DNA of 64,000 nt, taken from the NCBI GenBank assembly GCA_037954235.1, contig JBBMOA010000002.1, forward strand, positions 2,808,551 to 2,872,550, read 5' to 3'. Every line of letters begins with the position of its first letter. Position 1 is the first letter of the stretch. Made by a program: the position numbers and the translations under genes. Positions 1 through 11,449 of the stretch are shown piece after piece. Source of the DNA: Aulostomus chinensis. Taxonomy: Eukaryota > Chordata > Actinopteri > Syngnathiformes > Aulostomidae. The notes beneath the pieces are model-generated. The model saw only the letters and a list, made by a program, of their open reading frames with translations. It ran no database searches and had not been told where the DNA came from.

Positions 1-238
1 GCTGAGGCTGCTGCCCCTGCAACCCGGACCAACCAGATAAAGCAGAGGACTATGACGACTTTTTTTTTTTTAATCATGGCCGTCATAAACTCCAGTTATA
101 AGTAATACAGAATTCCAAAGCTAAGTCAATTCATGGCTTGGCTCAACAAATACTCCTTCGTCACAAACCTTTGGAATAGAACCTTGTAATCCAGGTGTCT
201 TCAACTCGAAATACTTGGGGACTCCTGATTGTCCAGCA

Positions 239-1423
239 CACACCCATTCAAAACCTGGCACTAGACTGTTCTTGCTGTCAGTGAGCGCATGCAATATACA
301 CATAATGCACATAACGCGCATAATGTAATTTCACCCCCTGAACATGCATGAAATTCGGCACACTTGTCCGGTCTGGCGACACATTCACTAATCAAAAAAA
401 AAAAAAACAAGACAAAAGTCTGTAGCACCACCTACGGAGCCATACAACTAAAAGATGATTTTTTATAATTTGAAGCGCTATAACTCCTCCCAGGAATGTC
501 CCACAAACATACGACCAACACCGTTGGACTCATCTCATTAAGATGCCAAAATCATACACTCTGACCCTTCACCTATCTACAACAGAATGTCCACAATTTG
601 GACAAAACTGTCAAAATTAGGACTTTTTTTTACTCCCCGAACAAAATCTATCTCCTCCTAGGGCATTCATGCTATCGCGTCCAAACTTTCACACATTACT
701 CTCCCAACTGTGCTGATTCAAACCTATTGAAAGGTTTTATATGCATTACTCGGTTTGGATTTTACAAGCCGTCAAAGTGGGGGAGACACGTTTCACCTTA
801 CAATGGAAGTCTATGGGGAGAGCGTGTCCTCTCGGTACATACTGTCAAACAAATGCTTCTCATGTCTACACCATACATTCCACAGCTTTAACAAACACAC
901 CACTGCATTCCAGACAAAAATCCCTACAAAAATATGGTATTATGTGTCACTTTTGACCAGGGGTGCCCAAACTGGTCCAGTAAGGGCCGGTGTGGCTGCA
1001 GGTTTTCATTCCAACCCAGCAAAAGCAACACCTGATCCAACAAATGAGCTGTGTGGACACAGCTTAGTTGATTTAAGTAGAATCAGGTGTTGCTTTTGCT
1101 CGGGTGGCATGAAAACCTGCAGCCGCACCGGCCTTTACTGGACCAGTTTGGACACCCCTGCTTTTGACCAACATATGCCGACTTCTTCAGCTTTTCCACA
1201 CTCCAATTCTGGTGCTCCTCCTCTGCTCTCCACTCCAGCACAGATCAAAGACAGTGTAGCGGGGGAGGGGTTCTTAAAGGGCCAGCTCTCAGCTCTGCTC
1301 TCACTCTCTGATCAGACTCAGGCTTCTGACTCCTAAACTACAAGGCCCAGGGATTTGACCAAGACACCGCTGGATTTGGGCCGGCGTCAACGACGCAGCC
1401 GCAGGCCCTAACAACGCTGCTTG
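239..1423 (+). repeat. Dispersed repeat family A, copy 1 (interrupted by hAT MITE)
   Basis: This sequence recurs at 51449-51911 plus 54513-54927 (same strand) and at 15698-16262 (opposite strand). Shared landmarks are CACACCCATTCAAAACCTGG near 239, a GAGGACTTTTTTTACTCCC block near 618, CTACAAAAATATGGTATTAT near 926, CTTAAAGGGCCAGCTCTCAG near 1273, and a right end near AACAACGCTGCTTG. It has no recognisable coding domain. ORFs in it are not conserved between copies in a way that suggests a protein. The superfamily is not identified. Confidence 0.8.
958..1160. mobile_element. hAT-type MITE with 8-bp TSD
   Basis: A 203-bp element with 5' CAGGGGTGCCCAAACTGGTCC and matching inverted 3' GGACCAGTTTGGACACCCCTG. 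The arms extend inward (GCAGGTTTTCATTCCAACC against the reverse of GGTGGCATGAAAACCTGC), so most of the unit can fold. The exact 8-bp duplication CTTTTGAC is at 950-957 and 1161-1168. Other copies of the host repeat lack the insertion at this site, which confirms the boundaries. Confidence 0.9.
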
Positions 1424-1639
1424 TTTAATATTTTTTTCCTGTGGAAACTGACAAATACTACAACTGTTACTACCATTAAAAATAATAATTAAAATCATGG
1501 AGGTTATTATTATCAATTATGAACTTGCTGTCTGAATTTCACTGCACTTTAAAAACATCTTGAAGTGACTAAGAAATGTTTACTATCTTTTTGTTCATTT
1601 GGCGTAGCGTATTCTAGATGCTTTAGCATGAAATGATTA

Positions 1640-1993
1640 TCCATATATTCATCCATTTTCTACTGCTTATCCTGTTAAGGGTCACGGGGGTCTGGAGTCT
1701 ATCCCAGCAGCTTTCGGGCTTGAGGCCGGGTTCACCCTGGACGGGTCGCCAGTCCATCGCAGGGCAGACACATATAGACAGACAACCATTCACACTCACA
1801 GCCACACCTATGGTCAATTTAGAGTATCCAATTAGCCCAGTCCCCTCTTGAATGTCTTTAGACTGTGGGTGAAAGCCAGAGTACACAGAGAGAACCCATG
1901 CAGGCACAGGGAGAACATGCAAACTCCACACAGAAAGACCTTGTGCCCAAGCCCGAACCTTCTTACTGTGAGGCGACACTGCTAACCACTGCA
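1640..1993 (-). repeat. SINE-1 family copy (tRNA-like promoter, GGAT tail)
   Basis: Copy 1 of a family seen 13 times here. On the minus strand it runs from a tRNA-like head (TTAGCAGTGTCGCCTCACAG) through TCTAAATTGACCATAGGTG and GTGTCTGCCCTGCGATGGAC to a GATAAGCAG...ATGGATG tail. It lies in or downstream of cemip intron 4 (3' of exon 4). Confidence 0.85.
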
Positions 1994-2108
1994 TTTGAGG
2001 TATATTTGTCTCTTTCATAGCAACCCTGAGGTACACCACATTATGCTTTAAATTTTGTGATTTTTTTTTTTTGCATAAACACAGCCTTGCCTTTTAAAGC
2101 ACCCTTAC

Positions 2109-2345
2109 CTGTCATTGTGCAGCACTTTTCCTGTGTCGGGGCTAATTAGATGGATTATGATACCTCGGCTCCCCCAGCTTTTCTGATATAGGTAGCTATT
2201 GTCGTTACTCTCTTCAGGGTGGACAGTTTTGTTGAGGAAAGTCCATGACAGCTTCTTTTGTCCATGGATCTGTAGGATACCTCCAGTCCCCACACCAATG
2301 AACTTCCGGCCAAAGTAGCGATGTTCCTGATCACTGTCATCCAAT
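2109..2345 (-). CDS. cemip: cemip exon 4, end of G8 and start of following domain
   Basis: The acceptor is TGTCCTTAG ending at 2346; the donor is AG|GTAAGG beginning at 2108. The first base completes an Arg codon with exon 3. The exon reads LDDSDQEHRYFGRKFIGVG, GILQIHGQKKLSWTFLNKT, then SWGSRGIIIHLISPDTGKV and LHNDR. It ends in phase 2, as expected if the next exon begins with the FDTY-type segment of the ILEI-like domain. That exon was looked for between 1 and 2108 and not found. Confidence 0.94.
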
Positions 2346-5300
2346 CTAAGGACAGCAGCATAAGCAAGAGAGATTTTAGAACAATTTTGTCATAAAAGGT
2401 AAAAATCAGCTTGATGCTTATAAGTATTGACCCTGTCTTACAGAAAGTTTTACATCACTCTTGTATGAAAAACATTTTATCACCTATTTTGCTTCTTTTT
2501 TTGATAACTTTATTGCAAAAACTCTAAGTTCAATAAGGTCACATAATCATCTATTGCAATTATTCCTTGGTTTTCTTCTTTTACATTTGATACACCAATT
2601 ATGTAACCGAAAGGATAACAAACAAACAAAAATAAATAAACAACCATTAATTTTTGTGTGCATTTTAATGTGAAAATATGAATTACAATTTCTGCAGTTG
2701 AAACTAGATTAGACATATCATGGGTTCTGCTGCTTCACTACTTTTCAGAGACAAATATTATGGGACCAAAACAGAAAACACATGTACATATAAAGTAATA
2801 TCTATGAATACACACTGTGGATCCAAATTTAATCTTATTTGTGCAACAATCTCTCCACATTTCAGCTCTCTGATCAGGCATCAAACCATATACATGCTTT
2901 CACTTTGTCTTTGTCTGACAGAGAGATAATTTTGCTGCAGCAGCACAGGGCTGTAAGGGGGAGGCAGATGAATGCACTTTTTAGAAAACATTCAAGTTAA
3001 TCAGACGATTGGCTGTTAAAGGGTATAGCTAACCATGCCAAATGACTTTGGCTTTTGAAATGTTTGTTGCTAACATTGCCAAAGATAGTCACCATGTGGT
3101 TGTGATTAAACTGAGTGAACAGTCATTGGAATGTGAAGGAGTAGATGCAACCCTGGTTAATGTGCAAAAAGACGTGCTTTGTTTATCCACCTAACCCTCA
3201 CCAAGTTCACCTTCTCTTTCAAAATCATGAATGCAGGGAGTGCACTTTATGAAGGTGGGGCAGTCACAAGTAGTACTTGCTAAAAAATGTGACATTTCTT
3301 TTGGCAGGAAAGACCATGCCTTAACAATACCTATGGAAATACTGCATATGCTTTTATTACTAGTGCAGAGACTCCATCTCCACAACCAGGAAGTGCAGTT
3401 CTGGGCTTTGGTCTTGAAGAGAACCCAGAGATCACAACTCAGGCCTCAACGAACAGGCACTGCAAAAGAGTGAGATGCATGACTTGGAAAACAAAATGTT
3501 AATCTCAAAACATTCTCATAACTCTGGATGGAATGTAATGACCAACCATATAAATACCTCGACATCACAAGCAAAAGTCCAGTTTTTTAAAGTCCTAAAA
3601 TAGATGATATTCCCAGTTACATTTATCAACTGTGATGGTTTTGAATTTACAAAAGATCTGTGTATGTGGCTAACGTGGTGGATGAAGCACACAACAGTAG
3701 TCTATCCAAGCATTAATTTGCAAACTCCAGACAGAAAGATCCCATGCTCAGGCCGGGACTCCAACCCAGAACCTTCTTACTGTGAGGCCATAGTGCTAAC
3801 CACTGCACCACCGTGCTGCCCTACAACAGCAGTACTTGAGTCAAAATATATACCAGTGGCTCAGTCAAAATTTTAACTTAAAGGTGCCCTAAGCATTGTT
3901 GCCTGATGTGATTGACATTTCTTGTAAATACCAAATAGAAAACAGAGCAAGCTCAGCCCTCCCCATGTGTTTCTGTAAATGTTCTGAACGCGCATCAGCA
4001 TTGAAAGTGGACCTGTGCTGCGTTAACGTCTCTGAGATGAGTGAGCAGACTCCAACTGTAAGGGTGAGTAATTTATATTCGAAGTTATACAATATCTTTA
4101 TACAATATCTTCACAATATTAGGTTCTGAGTTACAGCTGATATATTAAAAATTATTTCATGATCTTTTGCGAAAGTGACACCTCTTGTAGAATTTGTCCT
4201 TCCTGGAATCGATACTAGTGCTAGCTAGGACTTATAGAGTAAGCTAGGAATAACAAGCTATTACAATGAAAAATGGTTTATGAGTGTCATAGCCACTATG
4301 CTACTCCACCAACTCTGCTTATTCCCCGATGTATGCATGTGCACTAACCCCCCATCCCCAATCATCTTGTTGACTGGCTGCAACGTGGTTTGTTATCTTT
4401 ATGTGCACATCCTGTGCACTCAGTGTTTGTTTGCCATTTGTGAACCCTGTGTTGTCTCCAGAGACCAGACTTTTTCATAGTGTATTCAGGGGGCAGGCAG
4501 CTGGCAGGTCAAGGTGAGATGCCTATGATTTTAGACAAAAATTCAATTGTGCTGAAACAATGCAAAAAGGCTTGTTTTACCTTGAAGTGCTTACTTGTAA
4601 TGATACTTCAAATATTGTGGCAGCCTGTTAAACTAACAGAGGTAGCGACATATTCCCAGTTGCCAGTTCAACGGACCCCAGATTTATTTGCCTTGCCATA
4701 GCACAGCTAACCCAAGGTTGAGGTGTCCCCTGGATAAACTAGGAACATGGTAACAAACATTTTCATAAACACTCCCTTCCCTGAACACTTACAAAGCCTT
4801 TACCCACTAAGGGGGACACCTCCCTCCACAAACACACAATCAGTCAATCCTCCCAGCGTTACATTATCCTGAACATATAATAATAATCAAGACACACGAG
4901 AGCACCAGGTTTTTCTTTCAGTTTGGTTCTTCTGCTTCTGGACTTTAAAACAGTTTTTGGAGACCCATTCAGCCATGCCTCAGCTATCCTACACACAGGA
5001 CCAGCTGTTGGTGCTGCGCGTCACCTGGATACACCTGGAGGACAGACTGGAGATCCCCACAGAATTCAAGAGGAACAAAAAGGGATGCAGAGCTGGACAA
5101 CAATGTCAGAAGAAGGAGCAAAGCTTCAAACAAAGCATCCTGTCTATTATCATGGGGAACATTAGATCTCTCCCCAATAAGATGGAAGTGCCAACGGCAT
5201 GTACCAGGCTGAGTATTTATGCCATGGAGGGCTGTGTGTGTGCAGGTTTTCCTTCCAACCAAACACTTTGACAGGTGATTTCACTGATTGACACTCTTCT

Positions 5301-6132
5301 GTGATTGAAGGTGTGTTAATCAGTGGAATCACCTGTTAAAGTGTTTGGTTGGAAGGAAAACCTGCATACACACGGCCCTCCATGGCACATGATTGCCCAC
5401 CCCTGATTTAGAGTGTTGCATTGTGCTTCGCGGACACCTGCAAACTTGTCACTAAGCATTGGCTCTCCACAAGGATATGTATTGGAGTCCCTCCCTGTTC
5501 ACTCTTTCCTCCCTGTTCACTCCTGACACATACAACTGCTCACCGACCCATCTCTTAGACACTACCATCAAGTTTGCGGATGACACCACCGTGGTTGGGC
5601 TCATCTCGGGGGGGATGAGTTTGACTGCAGAGATGAGGTGAGCAGACTGACAGAGTAGTACTCAATAAACAACCTCCAACTGAACACCACAAAAACGAAG
5701 GAACTAATTCTAGACTTCAGGAATGGCAGAGTGGACCCAGCCCCACTCTACATGCAAGGGGACTGTGTAGACAGGGTCCACTCCATCAGATTTCGGGGCA
5801 TGCAGATATCAGACGACCTCTCCTGGAGTGCTTACACCACGGCGGTGGTAAAGAAGGCCCAACAGCATCTCCACTTCCTGGGAGTGCTCAGGAGAAACAA
5901 CCTGGAGGAAAAGCTGCTGGTGACTATCTACAGGGCCACCATAGAGAGCATCCTGGCATACTGCATCACAGCATGGTACACAGGGTGAGTCAGCATAGGG
6001 TCATTAGCACAGTCCAGAAAATCCATTCACCCAAGGAATCACCTGTTTGACCTGCTACCCTCGGTCCGACGCTACAGGTCCCAGAACTATCAGCGCAATC
6101 AACAACCACAAAACAAAATGACCTACCTCACT

Positions 6133-6216
<84 letters not shown>

Positions 6217-6340
6217 TCATTGTTAATCAACACAAAATAATGTCCAATAATTGTCACTTGCATTCAAGTGCAATAACTGTTTTATCTCCTTCATTTTAAA
6301 TCCACACCACTATGTTCAACCTTTGATATTTCACTTTGTT

Positions 6341-6398
<58 letters not shown>

Positions 6399-8358
6399 AG
6401 TAACACACAACTGTTTTCACCACCATTAGTGTGTGTTATCACATCGCATGCCCACAAATTCCTGCTGTAGCAGGCTGAGATAAGTGACGATGACAGTATC
6501 TTTGGCTTGGTTGTGAAAAATTAGTTGTTCCAAAAGAGAATTTGCTACTTGTAGCAAACCAAGTCTTTGTTGATGCTCTGTAGGGTTGTCTGCTGCTACC
6601 CACGCTTCAGACAGGTGACTGCCACCTTGTGGGTCGGGACTCTCAAGGGGATAGCCAGATCATTTCCAAGGGTATAAAGGCACAATTCTGAGGTTTAAAA
6701 ATCAAGATCATGGGAATTTAGTGAAAATTCTGAAATAAAAGTAATGAATCTGAAATAACAATTTTCACCTCTGATAAAAACATAATTCTGAATTTGAATG
6801 TAAATGTTTATTCTTTTTTGTGTCACTGATCGCCGATGTTACATGACATCATGCACTAGCTCACATTGACTCCTCCTGCTGCTGTCATCACCTTTCATAC
6901 CTGGCTACAAGTATAACAACCCCCAAAGGCAAGCAGACACGATTATGTATTCAAAACTTTTCATCAAAGAGTGTCTCTCTGCATAGACCTAAAACTCATA
7001 TGCACATCATATGCTTTGTGAAATATCTTATTTCCTAAAATTAGCTGTGTACTGGGCAACAAAGTTGACATGTTTTATCCATTTCAACATAATTATCCTT
7101 TGATAAGGTATTTTTTTGTCTCCCTTAGGACTACTGCTTATAGTCTATCTCAGTACAATGTCAGTCCCCAACATTACACAAGTGAATTAAAAGTTGGTGT
7201 ACTGTTTAACACCTAGTAGAAAACTTTTATGGTATTTCACAATTACATTGTTTCTGAAATAAAATGATACACACATCAATTTTATAAGAAATATAATCGT
7301 TTTTTATTTACTAATCAAAAATTATGAGCATAAATGACTTGGAAATTACAAAAATGGCTTTGGTCTGCTGAGCAGGTCTGAACTGGTTTGATGCCCAGAT
7401 GATGCATGTAGTTATGGATTTTGGGTTTGTGTGGGAGCTGAAAAATTGCTGCAGGTGTCTGAGAGGCAAGTATCTAGGATTTTCCTCTCCAGGTCTGTGG
7501 GCATCTCCCTGCAATTCCCAGAAACATCATGGCAGTCCTTGAACCACTGTAGATGGCAGACCATGATGGCCCAGGTGCATTGTGAGGGCATCAAAAACCT
7601 AGTCCTAGCTCCGCTCATCCAGGGTCAACTGTTGGAGGAGCCTCTGCAAAAGATGAACAAACATACTAAAATTTAAATCATGATTTAACCACACAAGTAA
7701 AACCAGCTTTTTGCACAATGCTGGGATTTTTAAAATTCACCTCAATATTTTCAATAAATAGAATCAAGGTGAAATCATCTTGCATATGGTTGCTTTAAAA
7801 AAATTAATTGGTCCAAAATGTTCATAATATTTACATTGCAGCAAGTTGGCTGACAAACTGGTAGGGATTTCTAGGCCAGTACCCTATATATGTTTATATC
7901 ACCTTTTATTTGGGTGTCGTCACCGAGAGCAACACCTCAGCAGTTGCCAGGTGTTTGATTATTGGGAGAAATGGCTGAGAAATGTGAGGTCTTCCATTAT
8001 CTGTTTCAATGAGAGTCAATACGAGCTCAGCATTCTTATGTGGTCTTTGCTTGGCTTACTTTGTTATTGTATTTTGTGTGTTGCCTGTTTCATGCTCTTC
8101 CTTGTTGTGGTCTTGTTGCCTAATTAACACATTTAATTTGCTGGAGAAGCGTTTTGACTCTTGGCTGTTGTGTGGTAGACTATATATGGATTTAGGACAA
8201 CTTGATACTAAAGTAGTGTTGAATTGGGTGATCTGTGTGTCAACATTTGCCTTATTGGCCCATTCAGACCTTAAATATTGGTCTCATCACCTTCTATATC
8301 TACCATATTTTCACACAGATCCACCTGCTGAGCTATTAACGTAACTATTAACTAACTA

Positions 8359-8409
<51 letters not shown>

Positions 8410-11223
8410 ACTCAGTGTGTGAGCATGCATGTTTCTAGCTTTAGGAAGGTGTTGTTTTATTGAGTATATATTCACATGGCATTGATTTGAGCCCCACCAT
8501 CGTATGGGTTAGCCAGTGGCGGCTGCTGGTCTTTCAAGGAGGGGCAGCTCATTTCTCCGGCCTACATCACAAATGTGTTTGTTTATCCATCCATCCATCC
8601 ATTCATCCATTGTCTTCCGCTTATTCCTGTTAAGGGTTGCAGGGGGGCTGGAGCGTAACCCAGTGGCTACAGGCGAGAGGCGGGGTTCACCCTGGAGCCA
8701 GTCCATCGCAGGGCCAACATATAGAGACAAACAAACATTCACACTCATATTCATGCCTGTTTGTTTATTTATATGTAAATTCTACCCTTCGTTCCTTTTC
8801 AAGAAAATGATCTGTGACCTTGTCGTACCAACTAGGTGTCTTTTCCAGGGACTTGGTAAAGTCTCAGTCAGTTCAGAACAATGGAATAAAAAACTAAAAA
8901 AATGCTCCTGTGGATGTTTATTCTTCAAGATCGCTGATTCGCTCATTGAGCTGTCAATCGAAAAAGGATTCCGCCTCAGACAGCTCATCCAATCATCATG
9001 CAGAGCCCGAGCGTCCGGGCCAGCCCACATCCCCATAGACCCCCAGAGGTGCTGAGCATCCGATGGGTGGGACAAAGCCCAGCATTTATCCAATAACCAT
9101 CTAGTTTCGCTGCAGTGGAATAACCCGCTCTACGCTTCCCCACTGAAGTCAGTAGAAGCTGAGCATCCGACTGTGCAAAGTGCCATGGTGGTGCGGGGAT
9201 GAATGAGAAGGAAGTTGTGCTGGTTACCATTGATAATTAGCTGATTCTGAACAAAAGATGAAGGCTTTCTAGCGCGTATTTAGTCAATGAAATGTACACA
9301 CAGCAGTACATATTTCACCACTTTTTTTGGGGGGGGGGGTTGACATTTTAGGGGAAGTTGAGCTTCCCTTGTAGTCTTAGAGCAATCGCCACTGGGGTTA
9401 GCCCCACTATAGTTGAACCAGAAAAAATACTCTGGTGCTACCACTGGATCAACCACATGAATTGTCTGTCTTAATACCACTATTCCAACTCTGGCCATGT
9501 GTGGTTAGTTGTGTCAACCTGACAACCAGCAGAACAGATTAGTGGGACAAGAGTGCGTGTGACACCCACTGACCAGGAGGTGTAAATGTTGTCCATTGCA
9601 CCTGTAAGACCCATACTGTCATGGACGGAGTACTGAATGAGGATTTATGCATTATCAGGAGCCCAAATGCCTTTGAGGGCCAAGAACTTAACAATTGTCT
9701 CCCAGCCCATGATGTTTGGCTAAAAGATGCCATCTAAATTGGGCTGGTTTCCTGTATTCACTGATGAGAACTGAACCACATACCTCACAATTGGGTTCTA
9801 GGCTCTTCCTTCATTCCAAGTTGCCTGAATCTAAATTGGACATAACTTGAGTCATATCTCCTTATGGTCTTGCCTTGTTTGTTGCTTTCATCAGCAGCAA
9901 CAGGTGTTGCAGATGCTTGGCTGTACTGCTCAAATACTAATACCCACTAAAACTGCACTCAGCAACTGCAGAATGAACATGACTTTGTGGTGGTCAGACA
10001 CAAAAAATATTACAAGACAGAAAAAAACCATTTGAAAGTATTTAATGTTTTATGTATTTTACTTGTTTCTTTTTCAGCAAAGTATTTCTGCGTACCACTA
10101 GAGTGACCCGCTTCAAAAACAGTTTCATTCTCATTGCAATAAACATTCTGAACTCTGAATTCTGAGGATTAAACATGGCCCTTAGGCATGAAACGCGTCT
10201 GTATGTTTATCTATGTTATATGTTTAATGTCGGAACCTGTACCACTTACCACTGAAAAAATTCCACCGGTCTGGCTGTGTGGTCATTAAAGAATCCCTAA
10301 ATCAAGACCATTGTTTAAGAAGCCCTTCTCTAAGGAATAGTAAACTTGTGAACTTAAAAAAAGCATCCGTCAGTGAAGGAGGCATGTTACAGTGTTCTCT
10401 ACCTTTCCAAGAGGAGATGCTGTTTCCATTTAAATTTTTCAATGTTTTGTTAAATCAAACAATCAAACACCCTAATGGATCATTTTAGGACAATCTGAAG
10501 ATGAAGTCAATTGAGCAAAAAGTTGGGACAAGCTTGATTAATTACTTTCAAGTTTTTCAAGAAAAAAGTGATGGACTTCATAATTGCAACAGGGTCAAGT
10601 TTTATTTTATATATTTGTAAAAATGTTACACTTTTTTGGCAAATCTTGTGTCAGGCTGTAATAAACGCATTAGACCGGCCTATGCTGAATTTTGGACCAG
10701 GATTAGCTTTCAACAAAATATTTTTGATGTCGGTCAAGAAAATTGTTTTTTTTTAACTGGAGAAGGACTTGAAGTAGTCAAAAGTACATTTTCTTTTGCA
10801 ACGTTGCTCAATTGTCTGTCTGAAATTCATGTACAGGGTCTTTGAAACCACAGATGACAAAGAAAACCTTTTTGGAGAACCATGCTTCATAAAGTTTATA
10901 GAAATGACTGTAAAACCTCAGCATCAAAATGCAATTGTACTGACAAAAATTACAGCACTTGTAATTTAAAATTAAAAAAGTCTTTTCTTTTTCATGTTAA
11001 ATTACAATTGCTGTCATTTTTGTTCTAAAGTTTTCACTATATTCTCACAAATTTGTTAACATAAATGTACCTTCCAAATAATGAAATGGTGAGGTTGCCT
11101 TTATATGGACAGTCTGGACTTCCAATGTGCAGTTCCCCTTTGTTCCCAATAAGAATGTGTTTTGCTCGGAGCAGTATGGGTCGGTTGGTGTCAGCAATCA
11201 CAAGCTTCCCTACATAAGCCAAA

Positions 11224-11283
<60 letters not shown>

Positions 11284-11408
11284 AAAAGAAGAAGAAAGAA
11301 AGTGCTGAAGCCTCCTGGCATTTTTTTTGTTTTGTTTTCATGCCCCACTGCCCTTGGACACCACCTGTCTTCCTACCATTTATGGCCCTATCCTCAGGCT
11401 GTACACAC

Positions 11409-11449
<41 letters not shown>

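Noticed and set aside
1..2108. Next cemip exon (FDTY-type segment)
   Set aside because: Searched on the minus strand; only family A, a MITE and a SINE-1 copy were seen.
7311..7676. Overlapping ORFs on both strands
   Set aside because: No recognisable domain, no splice signals that form a gene, and no second copy in the window.
9539..9733. 64-codon minus ORF with a possible exon look
   Set aside because: No matching protein family recognised and no clean splice pair.
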